64,000 nucleotides of DNA from Anaeromyxobacter dehalogenans 2CP-1 (GTDB taxonomy: Bacteria > Myxococcota > Myxococcia > Myxococcales > Anaeromyxobacteraceae): the NCBI RefSeq assembly GCF_000022145.1, contig NC_011891.1:1810001-1874000 (forward strand). Direction: 5' to 3'. Both the position numbers and the translations under genes were made by a program. This document shows positions 16,607 through 24,853 of this stretch, piece after piece. The stretch's first letter is position 1; each line of letters opens with the position of its first letter. The notes beneath the pieces are model-generated. The model saw only the letters and a program-made list of their open reading frames with translations, was not told where the DNA came from and did no database searches.

Positions 16607-17563
16607 TCACTTGACCGGCGATCGGCCTTCCTCGTCGATCAGCGCTGCTTCGGCGGGCGAGACGGTCCTCAGCCTCGTGAGGAGCGAGGCCGCGGCGTCC
16701 GCGTTCCCCGAGGCGCGGTAGGCGCGAATCAGGCTCGCCATGACCCACGGCTGGTCGGGCCGGAACCGGAGGCTCATGTCATACGCCTGGATGGCAAGGT
16801 CGTACTGGCCGCGGGCATGAGCGCCGTGACCCTTGGTGGACCACCAGGTGGCTGACCACGGGCAGGCGACGGTGACGCCAAACGCCAGCAGGATCAGGAG
16901 GATCGCTCCGGCCTTCGCCAGGCGTGGCCGCCTCCCCGTCGCGACGGCCTCCGCGGCGGCTGCTCCGAACAGGAGGCCGCCGAGGTGAGCCCCGTTCGCC
17001 ACCTCGCGTGTCAGGACGATCCAGCATCCGACGAGACCTGCCGCGAACAGGATTCCGGTCTTCGTCGTGAAAGTCGCTCTCAGCTCGCCGCGCTTGCCCC
17101 TCGCCAGCCATCCGAAGCCGAACACGGCGAACACCATTCCGGAAGCGCCCACTCCGACGTCGTCGAAGATGGCCAGATGGAACGAAGAGCTCACGAACGC
17201 GGACGTGAGCAGGAGCAGCCCCATCGCGCGCGGTCCGAATGCGCCCTCGACCGCCCGCCCGAGCGTCCACAGCCAGTAGACGTTCAGCGCCAGGTGCGAC
17301 AGGGCCTGGTGGATGAAGGCTGAAACGAGCAGCACCCAGGCCGCCCCGGACCAGACCTGGAACGCGTCGCCACGGTAGCCCCAGGACGCGAACGGCGCCT
17401 CGCCTGGCGTTGCGGAGATCACCGCGAAGAGTGCCACCATCGTGGCGCAGGCGGTGGCCGTGACCCACGGCACTCGGCGTCTCGAGGCCGGCCCCGTCGC
17501 AAGTGCTGGACGCGAGGTGCTCCCGGCGACCGGAGAGAGGGCTTCGGGAGCGTCCTGTCTCAT
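16607..17563 (-). CDS. Rhomboid intramembrane serine protease with C-terminal TPR tail
   Basis: 318 residues. Membrane spans carry the rhomboid catalytic set: Ser141 in GASG, His193 in NGAHLGG, and the HxxxN oxyanion motif (His90, Asn94). It would cut transmembrane substrates within the inner membrane. After the last span, residues about 235-310 form a helical TPR-like tail (AHARGQYDLAIQAYDMSL), which may present substrates. It is one of the few genes here with slightly lower G+C, and it sits next to a truncated gene, so it may mark a recombination site. Confidence 0.85.
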   Translation of the reverse strand: MRQDAPEALSPVAGSTSRPALATGPASRRRVPWVTATACATMVALFAVISATPGEAPFASWGYRGDAFQVWSGAAWVLLVSAFIHQALSHLALNVYWLWTLGRAVEGAFGPRAMGLLLLTSAFVSSSFHLAIFDDVGVGASGMVFAVFGFGWLARGKRGELRATFTTKTGILFAAGLVGCWIVLTREVANGAHLGGLLFGAAAAEAVATGRRPRLAKAGAILLILLAFGVTVACPWSATWWSTKGHGAHARGQYDLAIQAYDMSLRFRPDQPWVMASLIRAYRASGNADAAASLLTRLRTVSPAEAALIDEEGRSPVK

Positions 17564-17584
17564 GTCGTTGGCCCCCTGCCGGCC

Positions 17585-18100
17585 TCACGCCAATGGATTG
17601 GCCGCCACGGAGAGTATATGTGGCACCCAGGAACCGCAATCGTCTCCGCCGGTCACCTCGAGTGACTGGCGATCCGACGCGCAGTTCCCGGCGACGAGCC
17701 CGACGGCGCCGACGACCGCGTTCAGGTCGCCGCCGCCGACGCGCAGCCACACGCGCACGGTGCAGCCGAGGAACACCAGCGCGGCCACCATGAACACGAA
17801 GCCGAGCACGAAGCGCGGCAGGACGGCGACGCCGCCGCGCGGACGGAACTGTCCGGACGCGACGGCGGCGCCGGCCGCGCCGAGCACGAGCGCGGGGAGC
17901 TCGGGCCGGAGGTAGGCGAGGGCGCCCATCCCGGCGGCGGACCCGCCGAACGCGCCGGTGATGTCGCGCAGGAAGCAGGCGACGCAGACGCCCATGTTCC
18001 CGGGGTTCCCGGCGTACACGAGCAGCGATGCGACGACCCCGAAGAAGAGGCCGGCGAGGAGGAGCTTCCACAGGGCGGAAGAGGGGGACTGCGCTTGCAT
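17585..18100 (-). pseudogene. Truncated YedE-like (putative selenium/sulfur transporter) gene
   Basis: The first roughly 137 residues match the N-terminal half of YedE-type membrane transporters: the GNPGNMGVCVACFLRDI motif, YLRPE, RGGVAVLPRF, FLGCTVRVWLR and GGDLNAVVGAVGLVAG. Complete family members are about 350-400 residues with a second homologous half. Here the similarity stops abruptly after GLVAG and continues into 33 unrelated residues before a stop, next to the rhomboid gene. The frame is still open (171 codons), so a short protein could be made, but it would lack half the transporter. I interpret it as a 3'-deleted remnant. Confidence 0.65.
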
Positions 18101-18472
18101 GCGTGCTGCTCCGTGCGCCGGGGAATCTCGGCACGGCCGAGGAGGGTGGCGGCGGCGGCTTGGTCTACGAGGCGAACTCGCCTCGGGCCCTCACGGGCGG
18201 GCGAGCTGGAGCGGCGCGCGGCTCACGATCGGCAGCACGGGCGCACCATACCCCGAGCCACGGACGGGGCGCGGCGGAAAGGCGTGCGGCACGCGGTCGC
18301 GCCGCGCGCTTCCACGGCAGCTGCGCCGCCCACCGACCGCTCGGCGGATGGAGGTGCGCTCGACCCGCTGCCGCTCAAGCGCGCGGTTCGAGAACGCCCC
18401 GTCGAATCCGCGCGCTGCGGGGATCCGCTCCTTAGGTCCGACTGGCTTGGCGCGTCCAGGCAGGTCTTCGAG
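18101..18472. other. Divergent intergenic region without a supported gene
   Basis: It separates the minus-strand YedE remnant from the plus-strand cytochrome b. No convincing gene or strong promoter is seen; several Cys/Arg-rich frames across it are shadows of G+C bias. Confidence 0.45.
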
Positions 18473-19123
18473 ATGCCGCGCTCGTCGCAGCCCTTCCTCA
18501 TCCGCGTGACCCACTGGGCGCACGCCGTCCTGTTCGCGGTGATGGCCGGGAGCGGGCTCCAGATCCTCGCCGCGTTCCCGCTGCTCGGCCCGCGCGGCGA
18601 GCCCTACGCCTGGTACCCGCTGCAGGGCGTCGGCCCGCCCGCCGTGCTGACGGTAGGGAAGTGGCTCGCGGGAGCGCGGCACTGGCACTTCGCGTTCGCC
18701 TAGATCTTCACCGCGAACGCCCTCGTCTACCTCGCCTACTTCATCGCGAGCGGCGCATGGCGCGAGCGGCTCTTCTCCCCGCGGCGCGACGCGCGGAACG
18801 CGTGGGAGACCGTGCTCCACGACCTGCGCCTCCGGCGTGCCGCGCCGTCGCCGGTGGGGCTCTACAACGGGATGCAGCGCCTCGTGTACACCGGCGTGCT
18901 CGCGATCGCGCCCCTCCTCGTCGCGTCGGGGCTCGCGATCTACAAGCCTGTCCAGCTGCCACGCCTCACGGCGCTCCTGGGCGGATACGACGCGGCACGC
19001 GCGATTCACCTGGGCGTGCTGGTGGCGCTCGCCGCGTTCCTCGTCGTCCACGTCGTGCAGGCGGTGCTCCACCCGCGGACGCTCGTCGACATGACGGCGG
19101 GCGGACGGAGGGCCGAGGCGTGA
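18473..19123 (+). pseudogene. Cytochrome b561-type membrane subunit interrupted by one amber codon
   Basis: The frame from ATG 18473 to the TGA at 19121-19123 encodes 216 amino-acid codons plus one internal TAG at 18701-18703 (codon 77). Both sides belong to the same family of di-heme cytochrome b subunits: THWAHAV and ARHWHFAFA before it, IFTANALVYLAYF and the late IHLGVLVALAAFLVVHV after it, with His residues placed for heme ligation. The position normally holds Trp, so a single TGG to TAG change explains it. It would anchor and pass electrons to or from the Mo enzyme encoded immediately downstream (4-base overlap). Either recent gene decay or a sequencing error. Confidence 0.8.
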
Positions 19124-19824
19124 CCGGTACGCGGCGAGCGTTCCTCCGGGCCGGCCTGCGCACGGGGGCGCTCGTCGCGCTCGGGGGCGTCGCGTGCGAC
19201 TCCGACCACCCGCGGGCGGGCTTCCTGGGCCTCATGGAGCGGGTGAACGAGCGCTTGCAGCGGGCGCTCTTCGACCCGGGCCGGCTCGCGCCGGAGCTCG
19301 CCGAGAGTGACGAGAGCGCGCCCGGCGACTTCCCGCAGTACAAGATCGGGAGCGACTACCCCGCCGCGCCGGAGGGCTGGGCGCTGCGGGTCGGAGGCCT
19401 CGTCGCGCGCCCGGTCGTCCTGTCCGCGGACGCGCTCCAGCGGCTGCAGCGGACGCGCACGCGCGTCCGGCACCACTGCGTCGAGGGCTGGTCCGCCGTC
19501 GCGTCCTGGGACGGCGTGCGCGTCTCGGAGCTCGCGCGGCTCGTCGCGCCCGACCGGCGTGTCCGGTACGTCGAGTTCCGCTCGTTCGAGGCCGGATACT
19601 ACTCGTCGTGGGACCTCGAGAGCGCCCTTCACCCTCAGACGATCCTCGCCTACGGCATGAACGGCCAGCCGCTCGCACGCGAGTACGGCGCGCCGCTGCG
19701 GCTCTACTCCGCGGTGAAGCTCGGCTACAAGATGGTGAAGTGGGTGACCGACGTCTCCTTCCTGCCGGTTCGGACCGGCGGCTACTGGGAGGACCGCGGG
19801 TACGAGTGGTTCGCGGGCGTGTGA
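19120..19824 (+). CDS. Molybdopterin-dependent oxidoreductase (MsrP/sulfite-oxidase family)
   Basis: 234 residues from GTG 19120. The N-terminus has a twin-arginine-like element (RRAFLRAG) and a possible lipobox (GGVAC), so it is probably exported folded. The Mo-ligand Cys120 lies in RHHCVEGW, the family hallmark, followed by YVEFRSF, LAYGMNGQPL and GAPLRLYS, which line the cofactor. With its neighbouring cytochrome b it would form a membrane-linked periplasmic reductase/oxidase similar to MsrPQ. Since the cytochrome gene is interrupted, this enzyme may lack its usual electron partner. Substrate unknown. Confidence 0.85.
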   Translation: MTGTRRAFLRAGLRTGALVALGGVACDSDHPRAGFLGLMERVNERLQRALFDPGRLAPELAESDESAPGDFPQYKIGSDYPAAPEGWALRVGGLVARPVVLSADALQRLQRTRTRVRHHCVEGWSAVASWDGVRVSELARLVAPDRRVRYVEFRSFEAGYYSSWDLESALHPQTILAYGMNGQPLAREYGAPLRLYSAVKLGYKMVKWVTDVSFLPVRTGGYWEDRGYEWFAGV

Positions 19825-19849
19825 CGGTGCCCGGGCGAAGGGGGCGGAC

Positions 19850-20551
19850 ATGGCGGGTCATGAGGAGCGCGGGACGAACGGGCGGGAGGCGCTCGCGCGG
19901 GCGCTGCGGTGGGTCGTGGCAGCCATGGCGTGCATGGCGGCGGTCAGCGCGCTCGCGGCGGAGGGCGAGCAGCACGTGCGCGGCGTGGTGAGCGAGGTGG
20001 CCGGCGACTCGGTCACGGTGAAGCTGCAGGATGGACGGCCGCAGCCGCTGAAGCTCGGGCCGAAGTCGCGCGTGAGCACCGCGACGCGGGCCGATCTCGG
20101 CGCGATCGCGAAGGGCGCGTACGTCGGCACGACGGCGGTCCAGGCGAAGGACGGCACGCTGCGCGCCGTCGAGGTCCACGTCTTCCCCGAGGCGGCGCGG
20201 GGCACGGGCGAGGGGCATCGCCCCTGGGACCTGAAGCCGGGCAGCTCGATGACGAACGCGACGGTGGCCGGCGCCGAGGATGCGAAGGGCGCTCGGAGCA
20301 CGATGACGAACGCGAACGTCTCGGACGTCTCCGGCGGGTCCGGCGGGAAGCGGCTCGAGCTCACGTACGCGGGCGGCAAGCAGACGGTGATCGTTCCCCC
20401 GGGGACGCCAGTCGTGCGCATCGAGCCGGCGGACCGCGCCGCCATCGCGACCGGCGCGCACGTGTTCGCGGCGGGGGCGCCCCAGCCGGACGGGACGGTG
20501 CTCGTCGATCGGATGTTCGTCGGGAAGGACGGCGCGGTTCCGCCGATGTGA
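19850..20551 (+). CDS. Exported protein with two DUF5666-like beta domains
   Basis: 233 residues. A hydrophobic leader ends near SALAAE. Two related units follow: one around GVVSEVAGDSVTVKLQDG with LGAIAKGAYVGTTAV, and a second around LELTYAGGKQTVIVPPGTPV with RAAIATGAHVFAAG. This is the pattern of DUF5666-like small barrels, which have no assigned catalytic role. It starts 25 bases after the Mo enzyme on the same strand, so it may belong to the same transcription unit. Confidence 0.68.
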   Translation: MAGHEERGTNGREALARALRWVVAAMACMAAVSALAAEGEQHVRGVVSEVAGDSVTVKLQDGRPQPLKLGPKSRVSTATRADLGAIAKGAYVGTTAVQAKDGTLRAVEVHVFPEAARGTGEGHRPWDLKPGSSMTNATVAGAEDAKGARSTMTNANVSDVSGGSGGKRLELTYAGGKQTVIVPPGTPVVRIEPADRAAIATGAHVFAAGAPQPDGTVLVDRMFVGKDGAVPPM

Positions 20552-20618
20552 TCCCCGACCGCGCTTCGCGGTCCGGGGGGCGTGGCGCTCGGCTCGGAGC
20601 GCGCCGCCACCCGGCGGG

Positions 20619-21329
20619 TCAGGCGCGCCCGTACACGGGAACGACCGCGCCGCTCACGTCGCGGGCCGCGTCGGAGAGCAGGAACTCGATGACGGCTGAG
20701 AGCGACTCGATCGACACCCACCGTGAAGGATCGGCGCCGGGCATGGCGCCGCGGTTCGCGGGGGTGTCGATGGTGCTCGGCAGGACGGCGTTCACGCGGA
20801 CGCCGGTCTCCAGCACCTCCTGGGCGATCACGCGCGCGAGCGCCACGACCGCGGTCTTCGCGACCGTGTAGCCCGCGGCGCCCGCCCCGGACCACGGCCG
20901 CTCCACGTTCCGCGAGCCGACCACCACCACGCTGCCGGAGCGCTGCGCCACGAGGCGCGGCATCAGCGCGCGCAGCGCGCGCTGCGCCGACTCGAGGTTC
21001 TCGTCGAGCATGCTCCGCCAGGTCCCCTCGTCGCGGTCCTCGTGGAACGGCTCGCCTCCGCGCCAGCCACCGGCGACCAGCGCAGCGCCCGAGACCGCGC
21101 CGAGGCGCGACCCCACGGCGTCGAGCGTCGCGTCCCACGCCGCGGTCGAGTCGGCCTCGAGGGTGAACCCCGCGAACCCGGCGCCGAGGTCCGCCTCGAG
21201 CGTTCGCAGGCGCTCCTCGTGCCGGCGGAGCCCCACGCCGGCGACGCGGTAGCCATGCGCGACGAGGTGGCCGGCGAGGGCGGTCCCGAGGGCTCCTGCG
21301 GCTCCGGAGATCACGACGACAGGGGTCAT
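20619..21329 (-). CDS. Short-chain dehydrogenase/reductase
   Basis: 236 residues from the ATG at 21329, which begins directly at the Rossmann strand (MTPVVVISGAAGALG). The NAD(P) motif GAAGALG, a central VVGSRN segment, and the catalytic YTVAK (Tyr and Lys) are present; an Asn/Ser pair is placed as in classical SDRs. A longer frame to 21410 has no ribosome site. It is divergent from the metallo-hydrolase at 21509. Substrate unknown. Confidence 0.85.
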   Translation of the reverse strand: MTPVVVISGAAGALGTALAGHLVAHGYRVAGVGLRRHEERLRTLEADLGAGFAGFTLEADSTAAWDATLDAVGSRLGAVSGAALVAGGWRGGEPFHEDRDEGTWRSMLDENLESAQRALRALMPRLVAQRSGSVVVVGSRNVERPWSGAGAAGYTVAKTAVVALARVIAQEVLETGVRVNAVLPSTIDTPANRGAMPGADPSRWVSIESLSAVIEFLLSDAARDVSGAVVPVYGRA

Positions 21330-21508
21330 GCTGGACTGTGTAATCGCTCGACGCCTTTGCGGCAGCGCTCGGCCCATGGCCCTGGCGGCCGGACCTTCGC
21401 CGGCTGCCATACCGGCGAGCCACCGGCTCGCGCGGGTACGCGCACGCGCGACCTTCCGTCGTTACGTCGTCGTCCGGCCGCACGCGCTGCGACCGGAGTG
21501 GAGGGTGC

Positions 21509-22477
21509 ATGTTGCCGAGGACCTGCCGCCGTCTCGTCCCGCTGCTCTTGCTCGCGGTGGCTCCCGCGGTCGGCGCGCAGGAGATCCGCGTGACGCTGCT
21601 CGGGACGGGGAGGCCCGCGCCGGAGATCGACCGGTTCGGCCCGAGCACGCTCGTGGAGGCCGGAGGGCACCGGCTGCTCTTCGACGCCGGACGCGGCGTG
21701 ACGCAGCGGTTGTGGCAGCTCCGGATACCCCTTCGAGACGTGGACGCGGTCTTCCTGACGCATCTCCACTCGGATCACGTGGTCGGCCTCCCCGACCTCT
21801 GGCTCACCGGCTGGCTGCCGACGCCGTTCGGACGTCGCGCTGCGCCGCTGTCGCTGTGGGGGCCCGCGGGGACGGTCGACATGGTGGCCGCGCTCCGGAG
21901 GGCGTATGCGTGGGACCTGCGCGCCCGCAGCGGGCACCAGCAGCTCCCGGAAGCGGGGACCACGATCCGTGCGCGCGACGTCAAGCAGGGCGTCGTGTAC
22001 GAACGCGACGGCGTGAAGGTCACCGCGTTCCTCGTCGACCACGGACCGCACCTCCGTCCCGCGCTCGGGTACCGCGTCGATCACGCCGGGCGGTCCGTCG
22101 CCATCTCGGGGGACACGCGCCCGTGCGAGAATCTCGTCCGGTTCGCGGCGGGCACCGACGTGCTCGTCCACGAGGTGGCTGCCGCGCGAAAGGAGCTCGT
22201 GGAGCGTTCCGCCGTGGTGCGCAGCATCCTCGAGGTCCACACCTCGCCTGAGGACGCGGGCCGGGTCTTCACGCGCGTGAAGCCCAGGCTCGCGGTGTTC
22301 ACGCACGTCGCGCTGGTCACGACGGACCCGGACGTGCCGGCGCCCTCGGTCGCGGACATCATCGCCCGGACGCGCACGACCTACGCCGGGCCGCTCGTCG
22401 TCGGCGAGGACCTCATGACGGTCGTCATCGGCGACGAGGTCGAGGTCCGCCACGCTCCGGAGGCGGGTGCCCGCTGA
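21509..22477 (+). CDS. Exported metallo-beta-lactamase-fold hydrolase (RNase Z/arylsulfatase-like)
   Basis: 322 residues with a signal peptide ending near VGAQ. The sequence LLGTGRPAPEIDRFGPSTLV and HLHSDHVVG resembles the RNase Z/ElaC branch of the fold, but export to the periplasm argues against tRNA processing. Further ligands are in VDHGPH, ISGDT and a late FTHVAL. Two Zn2+ would be bound by the HxHxDH set. GGAGGG precedes the ATG. Ester- or sulfate-ester hydrolysis is likely; the substrate is unknown. Confidence 0.82.
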   Translation: MLPRTCRRLVPLLLLAVAPAVGAQEIRVTLLGTGRPAPEIDRFGPSTLVEAGGHRLLFDAGRGVTQRLWQLRIPLRDVDAVFLTHLHSDHVVGLPDLWLTGWLPTPFGRRAAPLSLWGPAGTVDMVAALRRAYAWDLRARSGHQQLPEAGTTIRARDVKQGVVYERDGVKVTAFLVDHGPHLRPALGYRVDHAGRSVAISGDTRPCENLVRFAAGTDVLVHEVAAARKELVERSAVVRSILEVHTSPEDAGRVFTRVKPRLAVFTHVALVTTDPDVPAPSVADIIARTRTTYAGPLVVGEDLMTVVIGDEVEVRHAPEAGAR

Positions 22478-22833
22478 AGGCGCCGCCGTCGCGCTGACCT
22501 GCTGGGCTCACGTTCGCACCGTCGCGAAACTCTGCACCGTGTTGTGTTCCTCCGCAGTGCGGGGCGCGAGGCCGATCGGCTCGAAATCTCAGAGCATTCC
22601 GGGCGGGCGCGGCGCGGCGCCGCTGTCCCTCTCAGCAGTTCGCCGTGCGCGTCGCGGCGCACGCCGAGGCGCTCGCCGCGGCCGCTCGCGACCCAACCGC
22701 CCGCGTCCGCACGGGGTTCCCGGGATCGGGGTGCGGCCCGCGTGCGCTGGCCCGCGGCTTGCCATCGAGAACGGTCGAAGGGCGAAGGACCGCAGCGACG
22801 AAGCCCAACGCAGGAGCTGACAAGGAGCACGCC
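22478..22833. other. Gene-free stretch before a predicted micro-ORF
   Basis: No frame has supporting codon use plus a ribosome site until 22834. The composition is ordinary, with one slightly A+T-richer region around 22530-22600 that could hold a promoter for the small membrane protein and GcvH-like gene. Confidence 0.4.
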
Positions 22834-22908
22834 ATGATGTTCGCACTCGTGCTGGCCCTCATCGGATTCGCCATCATCCCGGCCCTGAACCTCTCCGCCT
22901 CGCACTGA
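22834..22908 (+). CDS. Predicted 24-residue membrane microprotein
   Basis: A 25-codon frame with ATG 22834 preceded by AAGGAG at 22821-22826, a near-ideal ribosome site. The product is almost entirely one hydrophobic helix (FALVLALIGFAIIPAL) with a short polar end. It lies 41 bases before the GcvH-like membrane protein on the same strand, so it could be a small partner subunit. Support is the ribosome site, hydrophobicity and position only; no family is recognised. Confidence 0.45.
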   Translation: MMFALVLALIGFAIIPALNLSASH

Positions 22909-22949
22909 CTCCCGTCGGCGGCAGCGCACGCGTACGGAGCGAGGAGCCC

Positions 22950-23696
22950 ATGGCCTACGATCTACTTTCCGTGTACCCGGCGAAGCTCCTGGAGTACGGC
23001 CTCGGGATCGGCTACCTGCTGCTCTTCATCCCCTTCTGGAGGTACGTGCAGGGCGGCCGGCGCGAGGCGCGCGAGGTGATGCGGGTCGCGGTGCCGGTGC
23101 GCGAGGCGGTGTCCGCCGCCCTCCGTGCGGCGCGTCCCGCGGGCGCGACCGCCATCGCCCGGCCGGCCTCGGCCGGCTGGTTCCACGTCCCGGCCGACGT
23201 GCACCTGCACCCCGGCCACACCTGGGCGCGGCTGGGCGGCGACGGGCTCGTCTCCGTGGGCATCGACGACTTCGCCCACAAGCTGGTGGGGCCGGCGACG
23301 GTGGAGCTGCCCGCGGTCGGGGCGCGGGTGGCGCAGGGCGAGCCCGCCATCGAGCTGCGCGAAGAGGACCGCGGGGTCGCGATGCTCTCGCCGGTGGACG
23401 GCACCGTGGTCGCGGTGAACCCGCGCGTCCGCGCCCACGGCGCGCTCGAGGACCCCTACGGCGCGGGCTGGCTGTTCAAGGTGAAGGCGCCGCGGCTGGT
23501 GGCGAACTTCCGGCAGCTCCAGGCCGAGGCGCCGGCGCAGCGGATGCTCGACGTGGCCGGGGACACGCTGGCGCTCCGCCTCGCGCCCGAGCTCGGGCAG
23601 GTCCTGCAGGACGGCGGCACGCCGGTCCACGGCATCGCCCGCGCGCTGGCCGGGGAGGGCTGGGACGAGCTGGCGCGGGAGTACTTCCTGACCTGA
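22950..23696 (+). CDS. Membrane-anchored GcvH-like (lipoyl-domain) protein lacking the lipoyl lysine
   Basis: 248 residues. One transmembrane segment (about residues 12-30, LEYGLGIGYLLLFIPFW) is followed by a basic linker and a GcvH-like hammerhead domain: HPGHTWARLGGDGLVSVGIDDFA, LVGPATVELPAVGARVAQGEP, SPVDGTVVAVN, then DPYGAGWLFKVK. In true GcvH the lipoylated lysine sits in ESVKAASD; the aligned stretch here is EEDRGVAML, with Asp at the lysine position. It therefore probably cannot carry lipoate. Such anchored H-like proteins occur in anaerobic delta-proteobacteria without known function. No gcvP or gcvT is nearby. Confidence 0.75.
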   Translation: MAYDLLSVYPAKLLEYGLGIGYLLLFIPFWRYVQGGRREAREVMRVAVPVREAVSAALRAARPAGATAIARPASAGWFHVPADVHLHPGHTWARLGGDGLVSVGIDDFAHKLVGPATVELPAVGARVAQGEPAIELREEDRGVAMLSPVDGTVVAVNPRVRAHGALEDPYGAGWLFKVKAPRLVANFRQLQAEAPAQRMLDVAGDTLALRLAPELGQVLQDGGTPVHGIARALAGEGWDELAREYFLT

Positions 23697-23717
23697 GCCG
23701 CCGCGGACGCACGCGAG

Positions 23718-23739
23718 GGGCCGGCGAGCGCCGGCCCTT
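23718..23739. terminator. Hairpin between convergent genes, candidate terminator
   Basis: GGGCCGGC (23718-23725) and GCCGGCCC (23730-23737) form a perfect 8-base stem with a GAGC loop, followed by only TT. It lies between the convergent GcvH-like and SDR genes and could serve both; the T tract is too short for a classic terminator. Confidence 0.5.
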
Positions 23740-23757
23740 CGCCGTCGGACGCGGTCC

Positions 23758-24618
23758 TCATCGCCGGCGGCGGCCGGCGACCCGGCGCGCGGGCGCCTCG
23801 GGCACCTTCGCGGCGCGGCCGGTCCACTGCTCCATGCTGCCGGCGGCGCCGAGCGCGCTGGACAGGGCGTCGGCCAGGCCGGTGGGGAGCACGCCGTTCA
23901 GGAAGGGGACGAGCTTCACGAGCCACGGGGTGCGGACGAACACCCGGTCCCGCTCGACGCCCTCGACGATCTCGTCCGCGAGCTGCGCCGGCGTGAGCAT
24001 CGACGTGAGCAGCGGCGGCCGGGCTCCTTCGAAGAGGCCGGTCGAGACGTACAGCGGGCAGACGGTCGTCACGTGCACGTGGCGGTGCCCCTGCCGCGCG
24101 AGCTCCAGCCGGATCGACTCGGAGAACCCGACCACGGCCCACTTGCTCGAGGCGTAGGTGGTCGCGAACGGCACCGCGGTGAGCCCCGCCGCGCTCGCCA
24201 CGTTGACGAGGTGCGCCTCCGGCCGGCCGACGAGGTCGGCGAGGAACGCGTGCGTCACCGACACCAGGCCGAGCACGTTCACGGAGAACGTGTCGAGGTG
24301 CTTCTGGAGCGGGACATCCACGAACGCGCCGCCGAAGACCACCCCGGCGTTGTTGACCAGCACGTCGATCGGCCCGCCGCGGGAGTGGATCGCGTCCCGC
24401 GCCTGCAGGATCGAGGGGCCCTTCGTGACGTCGAGGACGTGGTGCTGCGCGTTTGCCCCGGCCCGGCGGATTCCGTCGGCGGTCGCGGCCAGGGGCGCCT
24501 CGTCGCGGTCGGTCAGGATCAGCGCCGCGCCCCGGGCGCCGAGCCGCTCGGCGAGGGCCCGGCCGATTCCGGCCGCGGCCCCGGTGATGAGGACGCGCTT
24601 TCCGTTCCAGGCCTTCAT
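23758..24618 (-). CDS. Short-chain dehydrogenase/reductase (DltE/ketoreductase-like)
   Basis: 286 residues. The NAD(P) motif is TGAAAGIGR (residues 11-19), with DVTK, NNAG (about 92), VASAAG and the catalytic YASSK (Tyr and Lys near 160). The C-terminal tail of about 40 residues has a hydrophobic patch (LVKLVPFLNGVLPTGLADAL) and may bind membrane or long-chain substrates, as in related SDRs acting on acyl chains. It is divergent from the acyl-ACP-reductase-like gene, 235 bases away, and an aldehyde/alcohol step is plausible. Confidence 0.85.
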   Translation of the reverse strand: MKAWNGKRVLITGAAAGIGRALAERLGARGAALILTDRDEAPLAATADGIRRAGANAQHHVLDVTKGPSILQARDAIHSRGGPIDVLVNNAGVVFGGAFVDVPLQKHLDTFSVNVLGLVSVTHAFLADLVGRPEAHLVNVASAAGLTAVPFATTYASSKWAVVGFSESIRLELARQGHRHVHVTTVCPLYVSTGLFEGARPPLLTSMLTPAQLADEIVEGVERDRVFVRTPWLVKLVPFLNGVLPTGLADALSSALGAAGSMEQWTGRAAKVPEAPARRVAGRRRR

Positions 24619-24853
24619 GGCGACCTCCGGTCGTTTGCGTCGACGTTGCTCCTCGCGCGAAACGGTGAGGCTGCGCCCGTTGGTCGCAGACCAGGGAGAG
24701 ACGCACCGTGGACGAGCACCGCCGCGCCCTCTGCAGCCGATCGTCCTGCCCGGCTGTCACACCATCCCGAGGGGACCGCTTCGAACTGGCCCCGCCCGGT
24801 GCCGGCGAAGGCCTCCCGGGCCTGGCGCATCATGGGGGCCAGCGGGGATGCCA

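Noticed and set aside
18701-18703. Pyrrolysine or selenocysteine readthrough at the internal stop
   Set aside because: Selenocysteine uses TGA, not TAG. No pyrrolysine genes are seen, and the position normally has Trp, so a TGG-to-TAG mutation or error is simpler.
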